From Goleter apudmare HA4340-LM2 (GTDB taxonomy: Bacteria; Cyanobacteriota; Cyanobacteriia; Cyanobacteriales; Nostocaceae), in the NCBI GenBank assembly GCA_019359495.1, contig JAHHHF010000110.1, positions 1 to 59,000 of the forward strand: a stretch of 59,000 nt of DNA, given 5' to 3'. The notes beneath the pieces are model-generated. The model worked only from the letters and a program-made list of their open reading frames with translations. It was not told the DNA's origin and ran no database searches. Made by a program: the position numbers and the translations under genes. Positions 1 through 8,637 of the stretch are shown in pieces. Each line of letters starts with the position of its first letter. Position 1 is the first letter of the stretch.

Positions 1-120
1 ATTTTGGGCTTGAGCTTCACGCAAACTTGGGCAATATTACTATTTTTACAATGACTTTACCATCAAAGCCTCATTGCTCAACCTCTATACCAGAGTGCGA
101 TCGCAGCATTTATCTCTGTT

Positions 121-939
121 TTAGTAATTATGTACTATATTTAGATGCGTTTGCCCTGTACTCTCTCCCGATTCCTCAATAGGATACCCATCGAGATTGA
201 AATAGCCATTATTCCAGTTTTTACAGCATTTCTGAAGCTCAAATAATATGTTCACAACAGGCTGCAATTCCAATTTTCCAGTACGAATATCTTCCAATTG
301 CCTTCTAACAGCATCACAGAATTCGAGGTTAGGAAATAATTCCTCTCTGCGGTTCCAAACTTGCAAGCCATCGCTAACTTCTTGACAAATACGCTCTTGA
401 ATTTGTTCAATCAGATCGGCATTTTCTTGTACATGAGTGCTACGACTGGCATGGATAATCTTTACAAGCTCATGGATTACTTCTTCATCTTGATCTAGCC
501 ATCTAAATTCTAGTTCTATGTGGCTACAATCCCAGCATTCCTCAGAAAGCAAGCTAATTGCGATTGTATTAAGTACATAAGCAATACCAAGCCCAATAGC
601 TATTTCTCCTTGATGACGAAATTCAGACAAGCTGGCATTATTTTCAATATCTTGGATATCCGAATTTGCGATATCGGTTGAAAAAGGTGCTTTAGTTACA
701 AGAGTTTTGATAAAAAGTCTTTCAATTTGATCTGCATCATTAAGCCAGCGACGAAGAGGATAGTTAGGTGCAAGTATTGTTGTATGAAAATTTTCTTTAG
801 TGCGAAGACTCACCTTTACTCCTTGAGCTTTGACTGCTTGTATTGTCTTAATTAGTTCAGACATTCTTTGCTGTGCTATTTGTTCATTTGGAGCCGGATT
901 TTGCAGAGACAACTCATTTAATATTAAATCAAAATCCAC
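121..939 (-). CDS. Protein of unknown family, third gene of a DUF262/DUF3696 operon
   Basis: I do not recognise the family of this 272-residue protein. It has no signal peptide and no clear transmembrane helix apart from one moderately hydrophobic stretch around residues 115-130. It is soluble-looking and rich in acidic residues and aromatic/cysteine positions (a CWDC motif near residues 136-139). Its start lies 3 bases after the stop of the AAA ATPase gene upstream, so the two are almost certainly cotranscribed with the DUF262 gene before them. Inference: it is the accessory or effector component of the three-gene module. The 3' side (positions 1-120) shows no coding region. Confidence is high that it is a gene and low for any function. 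Confidence 0.75.
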   Translation of the reverse strand: MDFDLILNELSLQNPAPNEQIAQQRMSELIKTIQAVKAQGVKVSLRTKENFHTTILAPNYPLRRWLNDADQIERLFIKTLVTKAPFSTDIANSDIQDIENNASLSEFRHQGEIAIGLGIAYVLNTIAISLLSEECWDCSHIELEFRWLDQDEEVIHELVKIIHASRSTHVQENADLIEQIQERICQEVSDGLQVWNRREELFPNLEFCDAVRRQLEDIRTGKLELQPVVNILFELQKCCKNWNNGYFNLDGYPIEESGESTGQTHLNIVHNY

Positions 940-942
940 CTT

Positions 943-2064
943 CTACTCCCCCGCCGGCTCAAGTAAAATATCTAAACTTTTTTCCCATTCATCAAAGAAA
1001 CCATCTGGCCATTTATCAATTCTTCCATTTCTATCAATATGTGGCGATACTACTTCTGTAATAGCTTGCCCTTGTTTTTCTTGTCGCTGAAAATAATGTA
1101 ACTGAACATCATCTGGCTTAATTTTACCTCCATGAACAGCAAGACGAATACCATTTAAAACATGGTCACTATGAGTTTCTATTACTACTTGAATTCCACA
1201 ACTAGCTGCAAGCGATAATAACTCACCCATATTGACTTGCCCTTTAGGATGTAGATGTGCCTCTGGATTTTCAATTATAATTAGTGTACCTGGTAAAGAT
1301 GCTAAAACTGCTACGATAATCGGTAATGTATAGCTAATTCCAAATCCGACGTTAGTAGTACGATAGGGGTTACTATCTCCATAGAAATATTGCAAACTCA
1401 TCAAACCTATATCTGAATTTGAGTTGATTTTAATCCTTGTACCAGGACTTACTTCTCTCATCCATCCCTCAACCTGGCTGCTAAGAGCGTTAGATTTTGC
1501 CATCGGATGTCTTAGTTTACTTTGAAGAACATCTTTATCTTGATTAATTGCTAAAAAATGTGCAGTATATTCACCTTTACTACCTAACTGTCCTAGTCGT
1601 CGTGCCTGATAATCTGACATATCATAGGATGTCCGTGGTCCAAGACGTTCTGCTTGTAAATAGTGAAATCTTTTATTGAAAAGACTTGATTCATAGACAT
1701 TATCAATTGGTAATTTTGCATCTAAATTATTTAAAACATCTGCTCCTGTTTTAATTTGGTCATAGATAAAACGCCAAATCCCTTTTTTCCCATTGTTCCA
1801 AATAATCTCAAAACCCAGATAATCTTCTTTAGCTCTTTCACAAAATGCATCTTGAGCCGTACCAATACGTACTAATTCACCATTTAAAGCTAAACCGACA
1901 TTTGGTAATAATTCTTGTTGATAAGATTGACGCAGTAAAAGTAACGATTGTAGTACAGAAGATTTTCCCGTGCTATTTAGACCAGAAAGTAAAGTTAGTG
2001 GCTTAAATTCGAGTAGCTGACTTTCAAAAGCTTTGTAATTGGTCAAATTCAAAGAATTAATCAT
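943..2064 (-). CDS. AAA family ATPase with C-terminal DUF3696
   Basis: A 373-residue OLD/SMC-like ATPase. The P-loop GLNSTGKS is at residues 28-35 after a typical N-terminal strand (NLTNYKAF). Near residue 260 there is a Walker B-type segment (LIIIENPEAHLHP) and then a switch-like histidine segment (VVIETHSDH). The C-terminus carries the WPDGFFDEW signature expected of DUF3696. Such proteins act as nucleotide-dependent switches in many anti-phage or DNA-repair modules; no nuclease (TOPRIM) domain is visible here. The start codon overlaps the stop of the DUF262 gene by 4 bases (ATGA), which indicates translational coupling. The family call is firm; the biological role is inferred from operon context. 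Confidence 0.9.
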   Translation of the reverse strand: MINSLNLTNYKAFESQLLEFKPLTLLSGLNSTGKSSVLQSLLLLRQSYQQELLPNVGLALNGELVRIGTAQDAFCERAKEDYLGFEIIWNNGKKGIWRFIYDQIKTGADVLNNLDAKLPIDNVYESSLFNKRFHYLQAERLGPRTSYDMSDYQARRLGQLGSKGEYTAHFLAINQDKDVLQSKLRHPMAKSNALSSQVEGWMREVSPGTRIKINSNSDIGLMSLQYFYGDSNPYRTTNVGFGISYTLPIIVAVLASLPGTLIIIENPEAHLHPKGQVNMGELLSLAASCGIQVVIETHSDHVLNGIRLAVHGGKIKPDDVQLHYFQRQEKQGQAITEVVSPHIDRNGRIDKWPDGFFDEWEKSLDILLEPAGE

Positions 2065-3203
2065 GATAAGACTTCTTGTATAATTTTCTCTACAGTTTTA
2101 AATCTATGTTCAATTTTATTTTTTACTTGAGATATTGATGCTAGAAAATCTGCATCATTATCTACATACTTTACAAAAGTATCTATGAGGTTTTGTTTTC
2201 TCTCTTTTAAGATTTGAATATCTTCTATACTTAGCCTACTAAGATTTATAGACCAAACTTCAAACAAGGATTTATTAAGTGGAAACTTTCTTTTATTTTT
2301 ATTGGAAATCTTGCGAAAAGCATTGTCATTGAAAATCTCAAATGCAGCAATCATAGCTTTTTTGAAATTTTCTTCTATATTTGTTATCTCCTCCTTAGAA
2401 AGACTATTTATTTTCGATAAAGCTTTACTGAGGAAAGAATCTCTAGTTTCATCTTCATATTCTTGATAAGAAATTAGATAAAAAGCGAGGAATCCTACTA
2501 TAAACTCCCTATCATCCATTCTCTTTTTCTTAGATTCGCTAAGATTAACAACACGTTTGAACTCTGGGTAAGAAGCTAGATTAGCTAAAATTTTTGTGGC
2601 TTGTCCAGGATTCAAAGCATGGCGTAATTCTTGATTGGAGAGAGGTACACCTCCCGTATTGATGCGTTTGAATATATTATACTTGACTGCTAAAGGTGTA
2701 CCTTTTTCGATTAAATATACTGTGACTTGAGTTTCTAATATACGACGTTGATATCTGCGCTCTAATTCATCATAGGTTTTATTATTAAGCTCTTTCAAGT
2801 ATTCTAATCCAACTAATCTAAGTCTCTTATCACTTTTATCAATCATAAATTGTTTTAGGGCAGACAATCTCTGTAATCCATCTACAACTACCCATTCATC
2901 TTCATTGGTAGCATCAATATAAAAAGCAGGCAATGGAATTCTAATCAGAATAGATTCAATTAACTTACTTTTGGCTTCTAGAGTCCATATATTCGCTTGG
3001 CGTTGAAAATCAGGTGCTAAATCAAGCGCTTCCTCGTCAATTCTTCTAAGTAATTGCTCAATAGTTGGCTCCCTTGTAACAATGTTAATTTTTTCAGGAT
3101 CATACTGGAAACTAACTTTTTCCTCTTGTTCTTCATCATTGTCTTCTTCATCTAAAGTTTCTTCATCAGCTAATTCTGCGTTATAGTTATTCAAATTTGT
3201 CAC
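2061..3203 (-). CDS. DUF262 domain protein (ParB/sulfiredoxin-like fold)
   Basis: A 380-residue protein with a very acidic N-terminal tail (residues 10-30) followed by a DUF262 domain. The domain shows the conserved FQR at residues 66-68, the LIESIL...PLPAFYID segment (81-96) and the catalytic-type DGLQR motif (108-112). No DUF1524/HNH nuclease is recognisable in the C-terminal half, unlike GmrSD-type enzymes, so any nuclease activity would have to come from elsewhere or be absent. It is the first gene of a three-gene operon and overlaps the ATPase gene by 4 bases. DUF262 proteins of this kind often occur in phage-defence operons and may cleave nucleotides or modified DNA. Domain assignment is firm; function is inference. 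Confidence 0.88.
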   Translation of the reverse strand: MTNLNNYNAELADEETLDEEDNDEEQEEKVSFQYDPEKINIVTREPTIEQLLRRIDEEALDLAPDFQRQANIWTLEAKSKLIESILIRIPLPAFYIDATNEDEWVVVDGLQRLSALKQFMIDKSDKRLRLVGLEYLKELNNKTYDELERRYQRRILETQVTVYLIEKGTPLAVKYNIFKRINTGGVPLSNQELRHALNPGQATKILANLASYPEFKRVVNLSESKKKRMDDREFIVGFLAFYLISYQEYEDETRDSFLSKALSKINSLSKEEITNIEENFKKAMIAAFEIFNDNAFRKISNKNKRKFPLNKSLFEVWSINLSRLSIEDIQILKERKQNLIDTFVKYVDNDADFLASISQVKNKIEHRFKTVEKIIQEVLS

Positions 3204-3323
3204 GGCGTTTACTCCTTAGTATTACAATTGATTTACTAAGTTATACTTGATGCTTAGTGTTAGTACATCAGCAAATGGTGCTTTTTAGCTGGCATATTCC
3301 AATCTTACTATCTCTTCAAATGA

Positions 3324-3369
3324 TAGAGACGCGTTAGCGCAGTGGGACGAAGTCGAATTTGCGTCTCTA
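3324..3369. repeat. Inverted repeat (interspersed hairpin element)
   Basis: TAGAGACGC at 3324-3332 pairs exactly with GCGTCTCTA at 3361-3369, with a GC-rich 28-base loop. It lies in the 179-base gap between the metF-like gene and the start of the DUF262 gene. Similar GAGACG-ended hairpins are common dispersed repeats in Nostocales. It could act as a terminator or spacer, but no T-run follows. Confidence 0.6.
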
Positions 3370-3382
3370 CGTAGTTAATCTA

Positions 3383-4300
3383 TTAGTGGTTTACTTTCCC
3401 CACCCCTGCTAAATCCAAGATTTGGGGAATTAAATCTTCTCGTTTCACCGCCATCATGTGAACACCTTGACATAATTGTCGTGCAATTTGTAATTGTTCG
3501 GCGGCAATTTTCACTCCTTCTTGTAGCGGTTCTTTGGCTTTGGCTAACCTATCAATAATGTGTTGGGGAATATTTACACCAGGTACAACTTTATTAATAA
3601 ACTGGGCATTCTTCGCCGATTTCAACAGAAATATTCCTGCCAAAATTGGTTTTTTATAACCAGATGCTATGGTGTCCATAAACTTTTCTAGTCGTTCAAA
3701 GTCTGTAATTAATTGACTTTGGAAAAATTGCGCTCCGGCTTCTATTTTGCGTTCAAATCGACTTTGCAAACCTGACCAACTGGCACATTGTGGATCTACC
3801 GCCGCACCAGCAAATAAGTCCAGCGCCCCATCAGTTAGAGGTTGCTCGTTGTGGTCAACACCCTGATTCATTTTCCTGATTAGTTGCAATAGTCGCACTG
3901 CTTCTAAGTCAAACACCGCTTTAGCGTCGGGATGATCGCCTGCTTTCACAGGGTCGCCTGTCAACGCTAAGATATTACGGATACCCAAAGCATGGGCACC
4001 CATCAAGTCTGCTTGTAATCCGATGCGGTTGCGATCGCGGCAAGCCATCTGGCAAATTGGTTCAATACCGTTCTGCAACAAAATCACTGACGCCACCAAC
4101 GAAGACATCCGCAACACTGCACGGCTACCATCAGTAATATTGACGGCATGAACCCTCCCCTTAAGGGTCGCCGCCATTTTGAGCATGTGCGCTGGATCTC
4201 CCCCTTTTGGGGGCGCGACTTCGGCGGTCACTAAAAACTCACCAGCCTGCGCGGCTTGCCGGAAGGTATTCAATACCGTAGTGCTTTTTATATCAGGCAT
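3383..4300 (-). CDS. Methylenetetrahydrofolate reductase (MetF) family protein
   Basis: A 305-residue protein when started at the ATG at 4300. It has the MetF/TIM-barrel features FLVTAEVAPPKGGDP near the N-terminus, VNITDG, and NILALTGDP in the middle. The family reduces 5,10-methylene-THF to 5-methyl-THF with flavin for methionine synthesis. This branch is shorter and more divergent than E. coli MetF, so the exact substrate is not certain. The frame is open upstream to 4387, but those 29 codons read through a TTCGTAATTCGTAGCTCGTAA-like repeat and show no family similarity, so I chose the internal ATG. It is monocistronic, with trpS upstream on the same strand separated by repeats. Confidence 0.85.
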   Translation of the reverse strand: MPDIKSTTVLNTFRQAAQAGEFLVTAEVAPPKGGDPAHMLKMAATLKGRVHAVNITDGSRAVLRMSSLVASVILLQNGIEPICQMACRDRNRIGLQADLMGAHALGIRNILALTGDPVKAGDHPDAKAVFDLEAVRLLQLIRKMNQGVDHNEQPLTDGALDLFAGAAVDPQCASWSGLQSRFERKIEAGAQFFQSQLITDFERLEKFMDTIASGYKKPILAGIFLLKSAKNAQFINKVVPGVNIPQHIIDRLAKAKEPLQEGVKIAAEQLQIARQLCQGVHMMAVKREDLIPQILDLAGVGKVNH

Positions 4301-4345
4301 AAAATCATAGTTTACGGGTTTATTACAGGGTATAACAATTGAACT

Positions 4346-4479
4346 TATAATTCGTAATTCGTAGCTCGTAATTACATCAGGATTCATGTCCCTAAATTTA
4401 TGTACGGTTAGAGATAAACATTTTTTCTTGTTTTTAGCCTGCGGATTTCACTGTAGCTAAAAATTACGAATTACGTAGC
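4346..4479. repeat. Opposed AATTACGAATTA repeats
   Basis: TTCGTAATTCGTAGCTCGTA around 4351-4370 and the oppositely oriented AATTACGAATTACGTAGC around 4462-4479 are short tandem/inverted copies of a low-complexity repeat common in Nostoc-type genomes. They sit between trpS and the metF-like gene, and the first copy creates a spurious N-terminal extension of the latter. Confidence 0.55.
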
Positions 4480-4521
4480 TTGCTTCTCACGCCTAGGCGA
4501 GTATTAACAATGACGAATTAT

Positions 4522-5532
4522 TCAAAGGGGTACAGAAAAGCCCAAAGCAGCTTTCACTTGTGCCAGAGTTTGATTAGCGATCGCTTCTGCTTTTTCTCTA
4601 CCATCCCGCAATACTGACTCTAAATAGCCTTTGTCATCCATGACTGCCTGATATTTATCTTGGATCGGTTTGAGTGCATTAATTGTTGTTTCTGTCAACA
4701 ATGGTTTGAATTGCCCCCAGCCCATATCCTGACACTCAGCTGCTACCTCTTCCTTTGTCTTACCAGAAAGTAGCAAATACAACGTTAACAAATTATGACA
4801 TTCTGGACGTTGTGGATCGTCGAAAGTCAAACCCCGCACCGGATCAGTTTTACAGCGCTTAATCTTATTAGTGATCTGCTCTGGCGTATCTAGCAAATTG
4901 ATCCGGCTTAATTCTGACGGATCGGACTTTGACATTTTACGGGTGCCATCAGTCAAACTCATCACCCTTGCGCCTTCTTTACGAATCAAAGGTGCTGGTA
5001 ACTTGAGGACTGGCTCATCTGGTTTGGCAAATTGGTGGTTAAATCTGTTGACAATATCCCTTGTCAGTTCCAAATGTTGCTTTTGGTCTTCACCTACGGG
5101 TACTTGATCCGCTTGATAGAGTAAAATATCAGCCGCCATCAACACTGGATAGTCTAACAACCCAACGCCGACATTTTCACCCTGCTTGACAGCCTTTTCT
5201 TTAAACTGGATCATATCTTGCAGCCAGTTTAAAGGTGTAATGCAGTTGAGCAACCAAGTGAGTTCACTGTGTGCTGAGACGTGGGATTGCACAAAGATGG
5301 TGGAGTGGTTTAAATCTAGACCACAGGCTAAATAGAGAGCGACGAGATTGTAGGTATTAGATGCCAACTCCTTTGGCTCATGTGGTACCGTAATCGCATG
5401 TAAATCAGCTACAAAGAGATAATTTTCGTATTCGCTCTGGCCTTCTACCCAGTTACGAATCGCTCCCAAGTAGTTGCCTAAATGCAGATTACCAGTTGGT
5501 TGAACTCCCGACAGAACACGCTGTTTGCCCAT
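4522..5532 (-). CDS. trpS: Tryptophanyl-tRNA synthetase
   Basis: A 336-residue class I aminoacyl-tRNA synthetase that charges tRNA-Trp in the cytoplasm. The HIGH-type motif is PTGNLHLGN at residues 12-20, and the KMSKS loop appears as RKMSKSDPS near residue 200. The GEDQ(K)QHLELTRDI segment typical of bacterial TrpS lies between them. Length is normal for the family. The start ATG at 5532 gives MGKQRVLSGVQPTG, the expected beginning. The gene is divergent from the radical SAM gene across about 225 bases. Confidence 0.97.
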   Translation of the reverse strand: MGKQRVLSGVQPTGNLHLGNYLGAIRNWVEGQSEYENYLFVADLHAITVPHEPKELASNTYNLVALYLACGLDLNHSTIFVQSHVSAHSELTWLLNCITPLNWLQDMIQFKEKAVKQGENVGVGLLDYPVLMAADILLYQADQVPVGEDQKQHLELTRDIVNRFNHQFAKPDEPVLKLPAPLIRKEGARVMSLTDGTRKMSKSDPSELSRINLLDTPEQITNKIKRCKTDPVRGLTFDDPQRPECHNLLTLYLLLSGKTKEEVAAECQDMGWGQFKPLLTETTINALKPIQDKYQAVMDDKGYLESVLRDGREKAEAIANQTLAQVKAALGFSVPL

Positions 5533-5757
5533 AAATTTCCAGTTAGTTATCTCAAATCCCCGCTATGTAAAGCGGTGGTCACAAAACTCATTCAATTTTG
5601 ACATTTTCCTGTGCAACTCGTTTGGTGAGGCGTTGGGAATTTGGTCAACGGTTGATGAACCTTTCGTTTACAAAAATAGATAAAAGTTTAACTCTTGTCA
5701 GAACAAGTAGCAGTAACCTGTAGATTAAGTAACTTTTTTACACCGGGGTGTGCGCTT

Positions 5758-7317
5758 ATGAGAGCCTTACTACTCTGGCCGATAATGCCCAATTCTTTCT
5801 GGTCTTATCAAGAGACGCTTGATCTGGCAGGTTTACGCTCCACAAATCCGCCGTTGGGATTAATTACAGTAGCGGCAATGCTGCCTAGTGATTGGGAAAT
5901 CAGATTTTGCGATCGCAATGTCCGTTTAGAGACAGATGAAGATTGGGAGTGGTGTGATTTGGTGCTCATCTCTGCGATGATTATCCAAAAACAGGATTTT
6001 CGAGAGTTAATTCAAAAAGGGATTGCATTAGGTAAAAAGGTAGCAGTAGGAGGGCCTTTCCCTACCTCAGTACCAGATTTTGCCCTAGATGCAGGAGCGC
6101 AATATCTAATTTTAGACGAAGGGGAATGCACTATCCCCATATTTTTAGAGGCTCTGGCGCGGGGAGACGAGAGCGGTATTTTCCGTTCTCCAGAAAAACC
6201 AGATGTCACCCAAACACCAATCGCCCGGTTTGATTTGCTGGAACTCGATGCTTACCTAGCTATCACAGTCCAGTTCTCCCGTGGGTGTCCGTTCCAGTGC
6301 GAATTTTGCGACATCATTAACTTGTATGGACGCAAACCCCGCACCAAGACGCCAGAGCAAATGTTACAGGAATTTCAAGTCCTCTATGATATGGGTTGGC
6401 GGCGGTATGTGTTTGTTGTCGATGACAATTTTATCGGCAATAAACGCAACGCTAAGGTGTTTCTCCAAGCCCTCATCCCGTGGATGGAAGCACACAATTA
6501 CCCATTTGTGTTAGTTACAGAAGCTTCACTGAATCTCGCAGAGGATGATGAACTAATTGCATTGATGGTGAAAGCTGGGTTTACCCTTGTGTTTATGGGT
6601 ATCGAAACCCCAGACACAGATAGTCTTTTAGGAATTCACAAAGTCCAAAATACCCGCCAAGACTTAATTGCATCTTGCCACAAAATCACCAGGGCTGGAT
6701 TGCAGATTATGTCTGGTTTTATTATCGGCTTTGATAACGAACGTCCAGGTGCAGGCCGACGGATTCGAGAATTCATCGAGGAAACTGGCATTCCCCAAGG
6801 GCAGTTTAGTATGCTGCAAGCGTTAGAAAATACTGCTATGTGGAATCGCTTACAGCAGGAAGGGCGATTGTTTGACGGGATGAGTACATTCCACCAAGGC
6901 GCAATTATGAACTTTACACCAACGCGCCCAGTGGAAGAAATCACCGAGGAATACATCGATGCTTTCTGGAATATCTACGAACCTATGCCTTTCCTGAAAC
7001 GTACCTTCCGCCATTTTATGATGATGAATGGGTGGCGCGGTAAATCTGGGCGTCCGATCACGATGACGGAAATCAAGCTGTTTGCAGCTATTTGCTGGCG
7101 ACAAGGTGTAGTGCGTTCCACAAGGTGGCGGTTCTGGTGGCAATTAGTAGCGATCGCCTTTAGTAAGCCCGCTTTGTTATATGATTACCTCACAACCCTA
7201 GGAGTAGGCGAACACTTCTTCAGCTTCCGCCATGAAGTCAGGGCACAGTTACGCACTAAATTAGCAACACTCAAGCAAGAAAAGCAAGTAAGTCATCAAC
7301 TAGAGCCTGTAAGTTAA
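5758..7317 (+). CDS. B12-binding domain radical SAM protein
   Basis: A protein of about 519 residues from the ATG at 5758. A cobalamin-binding-like N-terminal domain (residues ~1-150, with PPLGLITVAAMLP and VAVGGPFPTS) precedes a radical SAM domain. The cluster motif CPFQCEFCDI gives CxxxCxxC for the SAM-bound 4Fe-4S centre. The C-terminal part fits DUF4070. This group includes methylases and hopanoid-type enzymes, but the substrate here cannot be told from sequence. The frame extends to a TTG at 5695; I preferred 5758 because the sequence from MRALLLWPIMPNS is family-like and the extra 21 residues are not. It is followed by a repeat hairpin at 7369-7388. Confidence 0.88.
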   Translation: MRALLLWPIMPNSFWSYQETLDLAGLRSTNPPLGLITVAAMLPSDWEIRFCDRNVRLETDEDWEWCDLVLISAMIIQKQDFRELIQKGIALGKKVAVGGPFPTSVPDFALDAGAQYLILDEGECTIPIFLEALARGDESGIFRSPEKPDVTQTPIARFDLLELDAYLAITVQFSRGCPFQCEFCDIINLYGRKPRTKTPEQMLQEFQVLYDMGWRRYVFVVDDNFIGNKRNAKVFLQALIPWMEAHNYPFVLVTEASLNLAEDDELIALMVKAGFTLVFMGIETPDTDSLLGIHKVQNTRQDLIASCHKITRAGLQIMSGFIIGFDNERPGAGRRIREFIEETGIPQGQFSMLQALENTAMWNRLQQEGRLFDGMSTFHQGAIMNFTPTRPVEEITEEYIDAFWNIYEPMPFLKRTFRHFMMMNGWRGKSGRPITMTEIKLFAAICWRQGVVRSTRWRFWWQLVAIAFSKPALLYDYLTTLGVGEHFFSFRHEVRAQLRTKLATLKQEKQVSHQLEPVS

Positions 7318-7368
7318 TCAAACCATTACAAGGCTTGTAGTCGGGACTAAAGTCCTCACCCTGTAGAA

Positions 7369-7388
7369 GGGCGAACAACCGTTCGCCC
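7369..7388. repeat. GGGCGAAC/GTTCGCCC hairpin, possible terminator
   Basis: GGGCGAAC (7369-7376) and GTTCGCCC (7381-7388) form an 8-bp perfect stem with loop AACC about 50 bases after the radical SAM stop. A T-rich run follows about 12 bases later. This is a widespread cyanobacterial repeat and may also serve as a terminator. Confidence 0.6.
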
Positions 7389-7466
7389 CCACAATCAATT
7401 TTTTTGCATTGGGATGAACTGGATATAATTTTATTAATATTTTTTTCTACAAATTTTATTATCAAC

Positions 7467-8405
7467 ATGCGTGAGCTTTACCCACCTATCGCACCTTATC
7501 GAGAAGGTAAATTACAAGTTTCTGAACTACATACAATTCATTTTGAAGAGTCAGGAAATCCGCAAGGTAAGCCTATAGTTTTGCTGCATGGCGGGCCGGG
7601 TGGTGGATTTTTACCTTTATATAGGCAATATTTTAATCCTCAAAAATGGCGGTTAGTGATGTTTGACCAACGGGGATGTAGTCAAAGTACACCCCATGCC
7701 GAATTGCGAGAAAATACCACTTGGGATTTAGTTAATGATATTGAAAAAATCCGCGAACATTTAGGAATAGAAAAGTGGGTTATTTTTGGTGGTAGTTGGG
7801 GCAGTACCCTATCATTAGCCTATAGTCAAACCCATCCAGAGCGTTGCATGGGATTAATTTTACGTGGCATATTCATGCTCCGCCAAAAAGAATTACGCTG
7901 GTTCTATCAAGAAGGTGCTAGCTATCTTTTTCCTGATGCTTGGGAAGCATATCTGCAATCAATTCCCATCAATGAACGTGAGGATTTGCTCACCGCTTAT
8001 TACAAACGCTTGACTAATCCAGACCCACAAATTAGACTCGCAGCAGCCCGTGCTTGGTCAGTTTGGGAAGCTAGTACTAGTAAACTGTTTCCTGATCAAG
8101 ACTTAATGAAAAATTTTGGTGAGGATGAATTTGCGGAAGCATTCGCCAGAATTGAGTGCCATTACTTCATCAATAAAGGATTTTTTCAATCAGATGATCA
8201 ATTACTTGTAAATGTTGATCGTATCCGCCACATTCCATCTGTAATTGTTCAAGGTCGCTATGATGTGGTCTGCCCAATAATATCAGCTTGGGAATTACAT
8301 CGCGCTTGGCCAGAAGCTGAATTTATTGTTGTTCCCGACGCTGGACATTCCATGAGTGAACCAGGAATTCGCAGTGCTTTAATTGAAGCGACAGATAATA
8401 AGTAG
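7467..8405 (+). CDS. pip: Proline iminopeptidase (alpha/beta hydrolase)
   Basis: A 312-residue alpha/beta hydrolase of peptidase family S33, which releases N-terminal proline from peptides in the cytoplasm. It begins MRELYPPI, the typical start of the enzyme. The oxyanion-hole motif HGGPGGG comes first, then FDQRGCSQS, the nucleophile elbow GGSWGS (~residue 108), an Asp in GRYDVVCP and the catalytic His in DAGHSMSEP. The frame is open from 7404, but the extra residues are hydrophobic, AT-rich and not family-like, so I chose the ATG at 7467. It stands alone between repeats and converges on the antiporter gene. Confidence 0.92.
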   Translation: MRELYPPIAPYREGKLQVSELHTIHFEESGNPQGKPIVLLHGGPGGGFLPLYRQYFNPQKWRLVMFDQRGCSQSTPHAELRENTTWDLVNDIEKIREHLGIEKWVIFGGSWGSTLSLAYSQTHPERCMGLILRGIFMLRQKELRWFYQEGASYLFPDAWEAYLQSIPINEREDLLTAYYKRLTNPDPQIRLAAARAWSVWEASTSKLFPDQDLMKNFGEDEFAEAFARIECHYFINKGFFQSDDQLLVNVDRIRHIPSVIVQGRYDVVCPIISAWELHRAWPEAEFIVVPDAGHSMSEPGIRSALIEATDNK

Positions 8406-8452
8406 CTAGGCAAAAATAAATACACTCATGAAAGTCGGGCATGGGGCATAGG

Positions 8453-8570
8453 GAGCATCCCAAATGTGTAAATTTATTTTTTGTAGTGATGGCTCTCTAG
8501 CCCGCTTCCTGGACATTAGGGAGCAAGATGCTCCCACTACAAATTTTATTTTTGCAAAATTGGGATGCTC
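8453..8570. mobile_element. Foldback (MITE-like) element
   Basis: The left arm begins GAGCATCCCAAATGTG (8453) and the right arm ends AATTGGGATGCTC (8570). Read in opposite directions, the arms agree over about 36 bases with several mismatches, including TTTGTAGTG at the inner edge. The centre holds another perfect stem, GGGAGCA (8519-8525) with TGCTCCC (8529-8535). It has no coding capacity and sits in the convergent gap between the pip gene and the antiporter gene. Size and structure fit a non-autonomous miniature element; no partner transposase or target duplication was established. Confidence 0.6.
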
Positions 8571-8637
8571 GCGGGACACAGAAGACACAGAGAGAAGAAA
8601 GGAAGAGAGAGAAAATGGTTAACTGAACAGTATTGAC

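Noticed and set aside
2061-3203. GmrSD-type (type IV restriction) assignment for the DUF262 gene
   Set aside because: The DUF1524/HNH half of GmrSD is not seen, and the ATPase partner points to another type of module.
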